A stretch of 64,000 nt of DNA from Nitrosospira multiformis (lineage in GTDB: Bacteria; Pseudomonadota; Gammaproteobacteria; Burkholderiales; Nitrosomonadaceae): the NCBI GenBank assembly GCA_017306155.1, contig JAFKJB010000009.1, forward strand, positions 96,498 to 160,497, read 5' to 3'. Of the stretch, positions 54,035-63,444 are shown in pieces. Under the pieces are notes generated by a model. The model was not told the origin of the DNA. It did not search any database and saw only the letters and a list, made by a program, of their open reading frames with translations. How positions within the stretch are numbered: position 1 is the stretch's first letter; every line of letters starts with the position of its first letter. The position numbers and the translations under genes were made by a program.

Positions 54035-57000
54035 TTGCTGATTCCTACTGTGCGGCGTGCGTTCAGGTTTTTCACTCCCCGCGTATTGATCCTGCTTTTT
54101 GCTGCGTTTTCAGTCGCGGTCTTTCTTGTCCACCGGGAAATAGAAACATCCTGGTATCAGGCATGGCGTCTGTCGAAGCTGGCCGGCGACCTGAAATGGG
54201 AGATGAGAAGCGGTCCGGATGAGGACTTCGCGCGGCTTGCTCTTTCCCAGGCTGGACCGTATGACATTCGTCTGGGCTACAGCCGCTTGCCCCGGTTGCT
54301 TCAGAATCTGGAAAAACATGGTTTCGAGGTGCAGGCGCAGGCGCATGCTTCCAGGCGGATGAAGGATCTGGTCCGGCGGGGCGTATTCGTGCCGTATCGT
54401 GAAAAATCCCAGGCGGGCCTCGAAATAACCGGAAGCAACGGGCAGTCGCTGTATCGCGTGTCGTTTCCGAGGCGGATTTACGACAAATTCGAATCCGTTC
54501 CGTCGGTGATCACGAGCAGTCTTCTGTTTATCGAAAACCGGGAATTGCTGGATGAGGCCCTGCCGAAAAAAAATCCCGCCATCGACTGGACCCGGCTCGG
54601 CAGGGCGATCCTGGACAAAGGGATTCAGGTTTTCAACTCCGATCATGACGTTCCCGGCGGCAGTACGCTTGCCACGCAGATCGAGAAGTATCGTCATTCT
54701 CCCAATGGGCTGACGCTTACCGGCGGCGACAAGTTCCGGCAGATTGCTTCCGCTTCCGTGCGGGCGTACCTGGAGGGGGACGACACGCTGGCGGTCCGCA
54801 AACAGATCGTGGTGGATTACCTCAATACCGTTCCGCTGGCGGGCGCTCTCGGATTCGGAGAAACGAATGGAATCGGTGATGCTCTCTGGGCCTGGTATGG
54901 GCTCGATTTCGACGAAACCAACCGCATCCTGAACTGGCAATACCGGAACGAAGCTGAATTTGTCGAAGCCGCAGGGCGCTACAAGCACGTACTGAGCCTC
55001 ATGATCGCACAGCGGAGGCCTTCCCATTACCTGATGGAAGGCCGCCAGGAACTGGGCGAACTCACCAATGCCTATCTGCGCGTGCTCACCCAGGTGAAAG
55101 TGATTCCATCCAGGCTCAGGGATGCGGCACTCAGGCAGCCTCTGCGGTTCCGGAATGCCTTCAAGCCGGGGGAGATCAAGGATTTTTCCTCCCAGAAGGC
55201 GGTCAACGCGGCGCGGGTACGCCTTGCGTCCCAGCTCGGGTTACAGGGACTGTATGACCTGGATCGGCTGGATCTGTCCGTGCAGAGCACGCTCGACATC
55301 GATCTGCAGAAAAAAACCACCGAAATGCTGCGCGAGTTGCGGGATCCGGTAAATGCGGTAGCGGCGGGACTGTATGGCCACCGCCTGTTGAGGAAAGAAG
55401 ATCCATCCAAAATCATCTATAGCTTCACGCTTTCAGAGTTGACTCCTGACGGAGCCAAATTCCGCATTCTCGCTGATAATTTCGACCAGCCTCTCGATAT
55501 CAACAAGGGGACCAAGCTGGATCTGGGTTCCACGGCCAAGTTGAGAACGCTCGTGACTTATCTCGAAATTGTCGAGGCGCTGCATGGGAAATATGCAGCC
55601 TGGGAACAGAAAGCGTTGCGCGCGGAAGAGGTCGATCCGAGCGACGCGCTCAGCCGCTGGGCAATCGATCATCTTTTGCATAGCAGGGACAAGAGCCTGA
55701 AATCCATGCTGAACGCTGCCATGGAGCGCAAGTATTCCGCCAGCCCCTATGAGCGCTTCTTTACCGGTGGAGGCCAGCATGTCTTCCATAATTTCAAGCC
55801 CGAGGACAATTACAGGATCATGAGCGTGCGCGAGGCCACGACCAACTCGGTCAACCTCGTTTATATCCGGTTGATGCGGGATATCGTGCGCTACTACATG
55901 CTTCAGGTGGGAGGGTCGTCCGCCAAGATACTCAGGGATGCGAGTAATTCCGATCGGGGGGAATATCTTCGACGCTTTGCCGATAAGGAAGGCAGAGTGT
56001 TCATCAACCGTTTTTACCTGAAGTACAAAGACAAGGCCGCTGATCCGCGCGAGGTGAGCGATATATTCTTTTCGAGCTTCCGGCATACCCCCCGGCGTCT
56101 CGCGGCAGCTTACCGCTATATTTACCCAGCCTCCAGTTTCGTCGAATTCGTGGCCTTCATGACGCCGCATCTGTCCAGGTTCAAAAATCTGGATACCTAT
56201 AGACTCGAGGATCTGTATGAGGCTTACGCGCCGGGAAAATATTCACTGGCGGATCAGGGCTACATCGTCACGGTTCATCCTCTGGAGCTATGGCTGGCCC
56301 GTTATCTCATCCTGCATCCCGGAGCCGGGTACAAGGGTGTGATCGAAGCGAGCGCGGGTGAGCGCATTGCCGTTTACAGCTGGCTGTTCAAGACCATCCA
56401 TAAAAACTCTCAGGATTCCCGTATCCGCAATCTTCTGGAGGTCGAGGCATTTCTCGAGATTCACCGCAGCTGGAAACGCCTCGGGTATCCTTTCGACTCC
56501 CTCGTGCCATCTCTCGCCACGGCTATAGGAAGCTCCGCGGATCATCCCGCAGCCCTTGCCGAGCTTATGGGCATCATCCTCAACGATGGCGTCCGCGTGC
56601 CCGCTCTGCTGATCGAACGTCTTCGCTTTGCAGCCGATACACCTTTCGAAACAATCGTCGAGAAGAAACCTGTCAAGGGCGAAAGAGTATTTTCACCCGA
56701 ACTGGCGGCAACGGTGCGCGGTGTCCTGACCAAGGTGGTGACGGTGGGTACGGCTTCGCGGCTGGCGCATGCAATTGTGGAAGAGGATGGCTCGGAAATC
56801 CTGATTGGCGGGAAAACGGGGACGGGGGATCATCGTCATATCACGTTTTCTTCACCCGGAGTCATCAAGGAATCGCGTGTGGTGAATCGTTCTGCTACTT
56901 TTGTCTTTTTTATCGGTGATCGTTTTTTTGGGACCATGACCGCATTCGTGCCGGGGGTGGAGGCAGCAAACTACACGTTTACCTCGGCACTTTCCACGCA

Positions 57001-57139
57001 GGTGATGAAGAAACTGGTACCGGTCCTCAAGCCCATCATTGACAGGCCTTCCTCCTGGCCGGAATCCACCCTGGCGGAGGATGCGATCAGGAAAACCTTG
57101 CCGGAAGAAAAGGAAAAGCCGGAACCGGCTTCCAGCTAG
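54035..57139 (+). CDS. Large class A penicillin-binding protein (GT51 + transpeptidase)
   Basis: 1034 aa with a TTG start (a GTG at 54050 is possible). One N-terminal membrane helix (RVLILLFAAFSVAVFLV). The glycosyltransferase domain shows FIENRELLDE with the catalytic Glu, NPAIDWTRLGRA, and GGSTLATQIEKYRHSPNG. The transpeptidase has all three motifs: STAK with nucleophile Ser499 (GSTAKLRT), SVN near residue 603 and KTG near residue 927 (GGKTGTGD). The stretch between SVN and KTG is about 320 residues, more than twice that of E. coli PBP1b, so the domain carries a long insertion. It should polymerise and cross-link peptidoglycan in the periplasm. Divergent from the receptor gene; no operon partner. 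Confidence 0.88.
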   Translation: MLIPTVRRAFRFFTPRVLILLFAAFSVAVFLVHREIETSWYQAWRLSKLAGDLKWEMRSGPDEDFARLALSQAGPYDIRLGYSRLPRLLQNLEKHGFEVQAQAHASRRMKDLVRRGVFVPYREKSQAGLEITGSNGQSLYRVSFPRRIYDKFESVPSVITSSLLFIENRELLDEALPKKNPAIDWTRLGRAILDKGIQVFNSDHDVPGGSTLATQIEKYRHSPNGLTLTGGDKFRQIASASVRAYLEGDDTLAVRKQIVVDYLNTVPLAGALGFGETNGIGDALWAWYGLDFDETNRILNWQYRNEAEFVEAAGRYKHVLSLMIAQRRPSHYLMEGRQELGELTNAYLRVLTQVKVIPSRLRDAALRQPLRFRNAFKPGEIKDFSSQKAVNAARVRLASQLGLQGLYDLDRLDLSVQSTLDIDLQKKTTEMLRELRDPVNAVAAGLYGHRLLRKEDPSKIIYSFTLSELTPDGAKFRILADNFDQPLDINKGTKLDLGSTAKLRTLVTYLEIVEALHGKYAAWEQKALRAEEVDPSDALSRWAIDHLLHSRDKSLKSMLNAAMERKYSASPYERFFTGGGQHVFHNFKPEDNYRIMSVREATTNSVNLVYIRLMRDIVRYYMLQVGGSSAKILRDASNSDRGEYLRRFADKEGRVFINRFYLKYKDKAADPREVSDIFFSSFRHTPRRLAAAYRYIYPASSFVEFVAFMTPHLSRFKNLDTYRLEDLYEAYAPGKYSLADQGYIVTVHPLELWLARYLILHPGAGYKGVIEASAGERIAVYSWLFKTIHKNSQDSRIRNLLEVEAFLEIHRSWKRLGYPFDSLVPSLATAIGSSADHPAALAELMGIILNDGVRVPALLIERLRFAADTPFETIVEKKPVKGERVFSPELAATVRGVLTKVVTVGTASRLAHAIVEEDGSEILIGGKTGTGDHRHITFSSPGVIKESRVVNRSATFVFFIGDRFFGTMTAFVPGVEAANYTFTSALSTQVMKKLVPVLKPIIDRPSSWPESTLAEDAIRKTLPEEKEKPEPASS

Positions 57140-57159
57140 AGATTCATAGTATTTTCTGG

Positions 57160-57184
57160 CCGGGTCGGGTCAATAGTACCCGGC
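57160..57184 (+). terminator. Weak hairpin after the PBP gene
   Basis: Arms GCCGGGT (57159-57165) and ACCCGGC (57178-57184) can pair with a 12-nt loop about 20 nt after the stop codon. No T-run follows, so termination is only a possibility; convergent small genes lie beyond. Confidence 0.3.
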
Positions 57185-57195
57185 AGCGCCCGGAT

Positions 57196-57315
57196 TCAGT
57201 CCTCTGTGTTGATCCACCACAGGAAGACGACTATTCCCAGCACAAGGGCGAGGCCCAGGATAGCCTTGGCAAATTCTTTCACAAACCAGAACACCATTGA
57301 TTCATATAAATTCAC
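57196..57315 (-). CDS. 39-residue membrane protein
   Basis: A small gene with a GTG start (57313-57315) and a good GGAGAG ribosome site. The product starts VNLYESMVFWFVKEFAKA and has one membrane helix (AILGLALVLGIVVFLWW) before a short acidic tail (INTED). It begins 15 nt after the DUF2905 gene stop and is surely co-transcribed. No function known; it may be a partner or regulator of the DUF2905 protein. Confidence 0.65.
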   Translation of the reverse strand: MNLYESMVFWFVKEFAKAILGLALVLGIVVFLWWINTED

Positions 57316-57330
57316 ATTTTCTCTCCTGAT

Positions 57331-57534
57331 TTATTTTCGGGTCCACCACCACAGCAGAAACGACAGAACCAGCGACACCAGCAACCCCGTGGTGAGCGGG
57401 AAGTAGAGCCTGAAATTCTCGCGCTCAATGATAATATCTCCGGGAAGGCGGCCGAAAGGCAGTTTCGACAACCAGGGCCACAATAATCCCGCCAATACCA
57501 GCACAATGCCGAATAGGATGAGCAGACGCTGCAT
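57331..57534 (-). CDS. DUF2905 family small membrane protein
   Basis: 67 aa from ATG 57534. Two helices (LLILFGIVLVLAGLLWPWL and LTTGLLVSLVLSFLLWW) flank the family signature KLPFGRLPGDIIIERENFRLYFPL. The family is widespread in bacteria, with no assigned function. The longer open frame upstream has no RBS and is not part of it. Confidence 0.9.
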   Translation of the reverse strand: MQRLLILFGIVLVLAGLLWPWLSKLPFGRLPGDIIIERENFRLYFPLTTGLLVSLVLSFLLWWWTRK

Positions 57535-57926
57535 AAGAATTCCCGGTTCGTCATTTCCTGCAAACATGTTCCAGCAAGTGTAAACCTGTTTTTCCGGAAA
57601 GATCAATTCGCTCTTCCTGGCCATCCCAGGCAAACCATATCCTCCGGCAGCCATCAAAGGGGCTGAATTTTCTACTTGATATTGCTGATTTCGGGATGGG
57701 TCATAGCCGGGTTTCTCCCGTTGTCCATCCCATTCGGCCGGTATAGGATCGTTATGTACGAAAGCGAACGGAACGCGTGAGGGTCTGTCACTAGGATTAA
57801 TGAATGACCTGCACCGTTCCTTTTTTTATGGAGAGGGAAGAGGGTTTGCAGGGGCTGGTATATCTTCTATCTTCGTTAATTGGATCTGATTGCAGTCCGC
57901 AGATTTTTGTTCTCAAGGAGGATAAC
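57535..57926. other. Divergent intergenic region
   Basis: 392 bp between the DUF2905 gene and the crystallin-like gene. The only open frame joined to the crystallin-like gene (from 57804) lacks an RBS. Promoters for both directions are expected here, but I find no clear motif. Confidence 0.4.
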
Positions 57927-58445
57927 ATGAATATTCTGGTAAAAAAGAACACCCCCGGTTTACTGACCATAGTTGCATTGATGTTCGGCATGTCTGTTTC
58001 GTTTGGTGTCAGCGCGCAGGAGTATCCTGCCAAGCCGGCAATGGATAAGAGGCCTGCATCCGTCGAGAGCAAGCACCCTGGGGCGAGGGGCGGCAAGCCG
58101 ACTATCGAAGTTCCCGTATTGATGTTCGTTCCAGTCCCGGTTTCCGCCGAGCTGGAAAACAAAGGGTGCTGGGTGAAATTTTTTGACAGGAAGAATTTTC
58201 AAGGCGATACCCTTTTTCTCAGCGGTCCCGTCAATTTGCCTCAGTTGATCGGTCCGTTTGGCTACAACTGGGAGAACAAGGTCCGCAGTGTCAAAGTGGG
58301 GCCCAGGGCGAATCTCACCATTTTTGATAACCACAATTATCGGGACGAGGATAAGTTTCTCGATGCCGGTGCGGATATCGCCAATCTGTCCAAGGAAATG
58401 GGTTTTTTTGACAACTTCCGTTCAATGGTGCTGAATTGTATTTAA
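57927..58445 (+). CDS. Secreted beta/gamma-crystallin-like protein
   Basis: 172 aa from ATG 57927, which has an excellent AAGGAGGAT Shine-Dalgarno. Signal peptide of about 30 residues (GLLTIVALMFGMSVSFGVSAQ). After a Lys/Pro-rich linker, one beta/gamma-crystallin-type domain (residues ~85-172): GCWVKFFDRKNFQGDTLFLSGPVNLPQL and ANLTIFDNHNYRDEDKFLDAGADIANL, each a Greek-key with the aromatic corner. Such microbial domains often bind Ca2+ and occur in exported stress or adhesion proteins. Two Cys (GCW and the C-terminal NCI) could form a disulfide. Its stop overlaps the convergent hydrolase by 4 nt. Confidence 0.8.
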   Translation: MNILVKKNTPGLLTIVALMFGMSVSFGVSAQEYPAKPAMDKRPASVESKHPGARGGKPTIEVPVLMFVPVPVSAELENKGCWVKFFDRKNFQGDTLFLSGPVNLPQLIGPFGYNWENKVRSVKVGPRANLTIFDNHNYRDEDKFLDAGADIANLSKEMGFFDNFRSMVLNCI

Positions 58446-59128
58446 GGGCGGCAGGAATCGAGGACAATGCGTTTGAGTATATGCAGGCGCCGATGAAAGA
58501 AATGCTCTGCGCCCGGTACAACGACAATAGGTAATTCCTGCGGGGCGGCCCAATCCAGAACGGTTTTAAGCGGAACGACGTCATCCTGATCGCCGTGAAT
58601 GATCAACACGCGCGGTAGAGATCGGACACCCTGCATATCCTGCGGAAAGGAGAGGGGAGGAGCGCTCAAGCGTTCCACGGCGGGGGCGACCAGGACGACC
58701 TGTTGCGGCTTGAGCCGTTGCGCGGCGAAAATCTGGATTGCACCTCCGAATGAAAATCCCGCCAGGCACAATGGCGGAGAAGAATCGAAGCGGGAGGCAT
58801 ATTCCGCTGTTACAGCTTCCGCCACCGCTATCACATCCTCGACTTCTCCCATGCCATCACTGTTGCCTGAATAGAGAGAACCTTCGCTCTGCTCCACACC
58901 CCGGAAATTGAATTTGACCGCGATAAATTCGAGCTCCAGGAAGGATTTGAACAAGGTGTGCACTATCTTGTTATTCATGGTTCCGCCATAGAGCGGGTGA
59001 GGGTGTGCGATAACGGCAATACCTCGGGGGACGGGCGAAGCCGGCTCCGCCAGAACCGCTTCCAGCTTTCCCGCCGGGCCGTCAATGAACAGGTTTCTGG
59101 ACAATTTTTGGGAATTATACGCAGTCAA
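58442..59128 (-). CDS. Alpha/beta hydrolase (dienelactone hydrolase-like)
   Basis: 228 aa, cytosolic. Family pattern of the short KynB-like/DLH-like alpha/beta hydrolases: VIAHPHPLYGGTMNNKIVHTLFKSF, VKFNFRGVEQSEG, the nucleophile elbow LAGFSFGGAIQ (Ser), HGDQDDVVPL (Asp) and GAEHFFH (His), giving a complete catalytic triad. Substrate unknown. It is read in the same direction as the ferredoxin gene and lies 49 nt downstream of it. Confidence 0.88.
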   Translation of the reverse strand: MTAYNSQKLSRNLFIDGPAGKLEAVLAEPASPVPRGIAVIAHPHPLYGGTMNNKIVHTLFKSFLELEFIAVKFNFRGVEQSEGSLYSGNSDGMGEVEDVIAVAEAVTAEYASRFDSSPPLCLAGFSFGGAIQIFAAQRLKPQQVVLVAPAVERLSAPPLSFPQDMQGVRSLPRVLIIHGDQDDVVPLKTVLDWAAPQELPIVVVPGAEHFFHRRLHILKRIVLDSCRP

Positions 59129-59177
59129 TGGATGTCTGTATGGTCACGAACCGAATGAGCAATATCATACACCGAGA

Positions 59178-59489
59178 TCAGATCCGCAGCCGCTCGACCA
59201 CCCGGCCGTTTTTGAGATGTTCCTCGATGATCTCATCGATATCTTCCTTGTCCACGTAGGTATACCAGACGTCTTCGGGATACACGACGATGACAGGACC
59301 TTCATTGCAGCGGTCCAGGCAACCTGCATTATTAATCCTTATCCTCCTGTTTTTAGTGTCCAGCTTGAGTGCCTTTACACGCTCTTTGGCATAGTCGCGC
59401 ATCGCCTGGGCGCCAAAGTTATTGCAGCACAAGGTTCCAGGTTCACGCTGGTTCACGCAGAAAAATACATGCCGGTGGTAGTAGCTCAT
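59178..59489 (-). CDS. Thioredoxin-like [2Fe-2S] ferredoxin
   Basis: 103 aa. The four cluster Cys have the spacing of the thioredoxin-like ferredoxins: HVFFCVNQREPGTLCC near the N-terminus and NNAGCLDRCNEGPVIVVYPEDVWY in the middle. YTYVDKEDIDEIIEEHLKNG is the standard C-terminal helix. It transfers electrons in the cytosol; partner unknown. It is separated from the polyamine operon by 38 nt but transcribed in the same direction, so read-through is possible. Confidence 0.94.
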   Translation of the reverse strand: MSYYHRHVFFCVNQREPGTLCCNNFGAQAMRDYAKERVKALKLDTKNRRIRINNAGCLDRCNEGPVIVVYPEDVWYTYVDKEDIDEIIEEHLKNGRVVERLRI

Positions 59490-59527
59490 GGTTTTTGTCC
59501 TGAATGGATGAGCAGAAATTATAGCGA

Positions 59528-60631
59528 TTATCGCAATTTAATTTCCGTCCACAAACGGCTCAGCAGCCGCCGCTGCTTGCGATCGAGATCGCGCAGCATT
59601 TCAAGCCGGGCAATCAGTTCCGGATCGGGGAAAATGGCCTTGTTGCTTGCAATCTCGGGCTGGATGTATTGCAAAGCGTCGAGATTGGGATTGCCCGAGC
59701 CGATGAGATTGGTAAGTTCGGCAGAATTCTTTCCATCCAGCATGAAATTGATGAACTGGTGAGCAAGATCAGGGCGTTTCCCGCTTTTGTGCAGAACCAT
59801 GCTGTCCACTGCCAGCACCGCTCCCTCTTTGGGCGTCGAATAGCCGATCGTGAATTTTCGCCCGGTTTTCTGTGCGTCGAGCGCCGCCTGGAACATGTCG
59901 TTGGAATAACCGTGCGCTACCCAAAGATTTCCCGCTGCCAGTTCCTTGATGTAGCTGGTATTGCTGAAGGCCGCCCAATAGGGTTTGGCACGCACGATCA
60001 GACCGGCAGCCTCCTGCCAGTGCCTCTCATCCGTGTCGTTCACGGAATAGCCCAGATACTTGAGCGCGGCAGCCATCAGCTCGCGCTGGCTGTCGAGCAC
60101 GGTTACCCGTCCCCTGATTTTTTCCAGGTATCTTGGTTCGAAAATGATTGCCCAGCTATCAGCCGGCAGGCCAAGCTGCTCGATCTTCTCCTTGTTGAAG
60201 CCGAGCAGAGAGAGCGTGTAGGCGTAGGGAATCGAGTATATATTACCGGGGTCGAAGGCCGTATCGAGATAGGCGGGATTGATATTCCTGAAATTGGGCA
60301 GCAGCGATTTGTCCAGCGGACTCAGTACTCCCTGGCGGATGAGGGTGTCGAGCGCATTGCCCGTGGGAACGATAACATCATAACCGGCGGCGCCCGCCGC
60401 AAGCTTCGCCAGCATTTCCTCATTATCGGCATAATAATCCTGCGACAGGTCGCACTTGCAGGATTTCTCGAAGCGCGCGACGGTTTCCGGCGCGATGTAG
60501 TTATTCCAGTTGAACAGGTGTAGGACATCCTTGCCGCTGCTGGCCGCATCCGGATCTTGTGGAGCGCACCCCGCGGCGAACGTGAGCAGTGACACCAGCA
60601 GAAAAAAAAGGCGTCGTGGAGAGTTCATCAT
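59528..60631 (-). CDS. potD: Spermidine/putrescine ABC transporter substrate-binding protein
   Basis: 367 aa. Lipoprotein-type signal (FFLLVSLLTFAAGC). Family segments: LHLFNWNNYIAPETVARFEKSCKCDL, YDVIVPTGNALDTLIRQGVL, IYSIPYAYTLSLLGFNKEKI, and WVAHGYSNDMFQAAL. It binds polyamines in the periplasm for the PotABC complex. Last gene of the potABCD operon; its ATG overlaps the potC stop by 4 nt. Confidence 0.95.
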   Translation of the reverse strand: MMNSPRRLFFLLVSLLTFAAGCAPQDPDAASSGKDVLHLFNWNNYIAPETVARFEKSCKCDLSQDYYADNEEMLAKLAAGAAGYDVIVPTGNALDTLIRQGVLSPLDKSLLPNFRNINPAYLDTAFDPGNIYSIPYAYTLSLLGFNKEKIEQLGLPADSWAIIFEPRYLEKIRGRVTVLDSQRELMAAALKYLGYSVNDTDERHWQEAAGLIVRAKPYWAAFSNTSYIKELAAGNLWVAHGYSNDMFQAALDAQKTGRKFTIGYSTPKEGAVLAVDSMVLHKSGKRPDLAHQFINFMLDGKNSAELTNLIGSGNPNLDALQYIQPEIASNKAIFPDPELIARLEMLRDLDRKQRRLLSRLWTEIKLR

Positions 60632-61440
60632 TTCGCCGCTTGTTTTACCGGGTGAGTTTTCGCGCTCCCTTCCGATGAACCGTTTGATTCAAGCCGGGTG
60701 GCAATGATGATCATGACCAATGTCAGCAGCATCAATAATGTGGAGATCGCGTTCACTTCAGGCGTTACTGCAACTTTTATCATCGTATAAATCTGGATCG
60801 GCAGAATCGGCTCGCCTACACCCTTGGTAAAGAATGTGATGACAAAATCATCGATGGACAGGGTGAACGACATCAGGGCGCCTGCAACCACGGCGGGCAT
60901 GATGAGCGGCAGGGTGACGAGCCGGAAAGTTTGCCACGGCGAGGCGCCGAGGTCGCGCGCCGCTTCGAAGATGCTTTCGTCCATTCCCTGCAGCCGCGCC
61001 CGCACGATGATGGCGACAAAACCAATGCAGAAGGTAGTGTGCGCAATGATGATGGACACCATTCCGAGCGTGAAATTCAGGACTTGCAAAAAGAATAGCA
61101 GGATCGATACCCCGAGCAGGATCTCGGGCATTGCCACGGGAGTAAATACCAGCACCGGCAATACCTTGAGCTTGTAGCGGTGTATCGCCAGGCCGGACAT
61201 GGTGCCCAGCAGGGTTGCGCAGAAGCTTGCGCATACTGCGATGAAGAGCGAGTTGCGTGCCGCCAGCAGCATCTCGGTATTGTTGAACAGCGCCTTGTAC
61301 CAGAACAAGGTAAAGCCGACCCATTCAGCGTTCAGCCTGGAATCGTTGAACGAGTACAGCACGACGATGATCAGCGGGATATAAAGGAAGGCGTAAACCA
61401 GCGCCGCCGCGGACCACAACCAGGGATTGCCGCGCTTCAT
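60628..61440 (-). CDS. potC: Polyamine ABC transporter permease
   Basis: 270 aa with six helices. The EAA loop is EAARDLGASPWQTFRLVTLPLIMP, and the N-terminus (LVYAFLYIPLIIVVLYSFNDSRLNAEWVGFTLFWYKALFNN) is typical for PotC. Pairs with PotB in the inner membrane. It starts 1 nt after the potB stop and overlaps potD by 4 nt. Confidence 0.96.
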   Translation of the reverse strand: MKRGNPWLWSAAALVYAFLYIPLIIVVLYSFNDSRLNAEWVGFTLFWYKALFNNTEMLLAARNSLFIAVCASFCATLLGTMSGLAIHRYKLKVLPVLVFTPVAMPEILLGVSILLFFLQVLNFTLGMVSIIIAHTTFCIGFVAIIVRARLQGMDESIFEAARDLGASPWQTFRLVTLPLIMPAVVAGALMSFTLSIDDFVITFFTKGVGEPILPIQIYTMIKVAVTPEVNAISTLLMLLTLVMIIIATRLESNGSSEGSAKTHPVKQAAK

Positions 61441-61441
61441 G

Positions 61442-62356
61442 CTATAGCGCCCGCTGGCCGGTTGCGGAACGGGCGAACCATGTCGTCAAGCCTGCGACAG
61501 ACAGCACCGCCAGTGTCAGCATGATCGATAACGCAGAACCAAACGGCCAGTCGCGCGTGCCCAGGAACTGATCCTTGATCAGGTTTCCGATCAGGATATC
61601 GCCTGTGCCGCCGAGTATGTCCGGCACGGCGAACATGCCCAGCACCGGAATGAATACCAGCGCGGACCCTGAAAATACGCCCGGCAGAGATAGCGGCCAG
61701 GTAACCCGCCAGAAGCGTTGCCAGGCATTCGCGCCCAGATCCTGTGCCGCATCCAGAAGCGAGGGGTCGTGCTTCTCCAGGTTGGTATAGAGAGGCAGCA
61801 CCATGAATGGCAGATGTACGTACACCATGCCAACCAATACCGCAAAAGGCGAGAATAATAATGTGACCGGGGCGATTCCAAATGCGCCGAGAGCGGTATT
61901 GATAAAGTGGCTGAGTGCGGATTCCGGACCGAGAATGATCATCCAGGCGTAGATACGGATGAGGAAATTGCTCGCGAATGGAAGTATCACCAGCAGCACC
62001 ATCAGATTGCGCAAGTGTTTTCTGCTGCGGGCAATCAGTATTGCCAATGGATAAGCCAGGATGAGACAGATCAAGGTCGTGCCGAATGCAACCGCGAACG
62101 ATTTGAGAAAAATTTCCGTGTAGATAAAGTCGCTGAAAAAGAACTGATAGGCATCCGCAGTGAGACCATATTCGCCAGTCGCCTGGTCCGCTAGCGGCGT
62201 AATGGGCGCCAGCCCGCCGAATTCACCCGGAAAGCGAAACGAGGTGAGAATCATGATCAGGCTGGGTGAGACAAAGAACACTATCAGAAACAATAGGGGC
62301 GGTCCGCTCACCAGCAGCCGGGCAAGCCGCTTTTCTTTCATTTCGCCCTTAATCAT
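61442..62356 (-). CDS. potB: Polyamine ABC transporter permease
   Basis: 304 aa from the ATGA overlap with potA; ATG 62341 (MKEKRLARLL) with AAGGG upstream is an alternative. Six helices; EAA loop DAAQDLGANAWQRFWRVTWPLSLPG. The periplasmic loop after helix 1 carries the PotB-type segment YGLTADAYQFFFSDFIYTEIFLKSF. Functions with PotC. Confidence 0.96.
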   Translation of the reverse strand: MIKGEMKEKRLARLLVSGPPLLFLIVFFVSPSLIMILTSFRFPGEFGGLAPITPLADQATGEYGLTADAYQFFFSDFIYTEIFLKSFAVAFGTTLICLILAYPLAILIARSRKHLRNLMVLLVILPFASNFLIRIYAWMIILGPESALSHFINTALGAFGIAPVTLLFSPFAVLVGMVYVHLPFMVLPLYTNLEKHDPSLLDAAQDLGANAWQRFWRVTWPLSLPGVFSGSALVFIPVLGMFAVPDILGGTGDILIGNLIKDQFLGTRDWPFGSALSIMLTLAVLSVAGLTTWFARSATGQRAL

Positions 62357-63444
62357 CGGGGATCATTGAGAAAAATGCCTGCGTCATGGCGCCAGGAGAT
62401 CGTTACCTCGTCATCCACCTCGAAAAACTTGGCCCGGCCGGGAGCGGAATTTGGCAGTAAAGCTTCAATATAGGCACCATTGACGAGTTCCACGATATAA
62501 GTGGTTACGTCACCGACATACAGAAAGTCGTGCACTTTGCCGCGGAAATGGTTTTTTAGCTGCGATTCATTGGACGGGTGAGAAATTCGCACCTGCTCCG
62601 GCCGGATGGCCAGCACGCCCCTGGCGCCCACCTCTACATCTTCCCTGGCCGGCGCCGTTACCTCCCCCAGTCCTTCTATCGCGAGTTTCAGATGCGACGG
62701 AGTCGCTTCCATAACCGCTGCATTCATCACGCTGATTTTGCCGATAAAATCTGCAACGAAATGATTTTTCGGAGCACTGTAGATTTTGGAGGGCTCGTCT
62801 ATCTGCTCGACATTGCCCCGATTCATCACCGCGATGCGATGCGACAGCGCCAGCGCTTCATCCTGTGCATGAGTGACAAAAATAAAGGTAATACCGATTT
62901 CTTTCTGCAGATTGATGAGCTCGATCTGCATCTCTTCGCGCAACTTTGCGTCGAGTGCGCCCAATGGCTCATCGAGCAGGAGCAGCCGCGGTCGATTCAC
63001 CAACCCTCTGGCGAAAGCCACGCGCTGTTTCTGCCCGCCAGAAAGCTCATGTGGAAAGCGATTGCCGAAGTTCGGCAGGTGAACCCGCTCCAGCAGTTCA
63101 TTCACTCTTTTTTTTATTTCCTGTGGCGCTTTCCTTGCCATCTTGAGGGGAAAGGCGATATTGTCCGCCACTGTCATATGCGGAAATAAGGCATAGGTCT
63201 GGAACACGGTATGGACGGGGCGTTTTTCCGGCGGGATGCCTACCATGTCCTTGCCGTCCAGCAGGATTTGACCGGAGTCCGGCAGATCGAACCCGGCTAT
63301 CATCCGCAGCAGCGTTGTCTTGCCGCAACCGGATGGACCCAGCAGCGTGAAGAACTCGCCGGCTTCCACATCGATGCTGACGTTGTCGACCGCAGTGTAA
63401 CTGCCAAAACGCCGCGTAACATTACGGATTTCCAAGAGTGCCAT
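62353..63444 (-). CDS. potA: Polyamine ABC transporter ATP-binding protein
   Basis: 363 aa. ATPase domain: Walker A GPSGCGKTT (residues ~38-46), Q-loop VFQTYALFPHMTVADNIAFPL, signature ELSGGQKQRVAFARG, Walker B LLLLDEPLGALD, switch FVTHAQDEALALS. A C-terminal TOBE domain (residues ~280-360) has AIRPEQVRIS and VGDVTTYIVELVNG. First gene of the operon potABCD. No promoter motif was identified upstream (63445-63658). Confidence 0.96.
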   Translation of the reverse strand: MALLEIRNVTRRFGSYTAVDNVSIDVEAGEFFTLLGPSGCGKTTLLRMIAGFDLPDSGQILLDGKDMVGIPPEKRPVHTVFQTYALFPHMTVADNIAFPLKMARKAPQEIKKRVNELLERVHLPNFGNRFPHELSGGQKQRVAFARGLVNRPRLLLLDEPLGALDAKLREEMQIELINLQKEIGITFIFVTHAQDEALALSHRIAVMNRGNVEQIDEPSKIYSAPKNHFVADFIGKISVMNAAVMEATPSHLKLAIEGLGEVTAPAREDVEVGARGVLAIRPEQVRISHPSNESQLKNHFRGKVHDFLYVGDVTTYIVELVNGAYIEALLPNSAPGRAKFFEVDDEVTISWRHDAGIFLNDPR

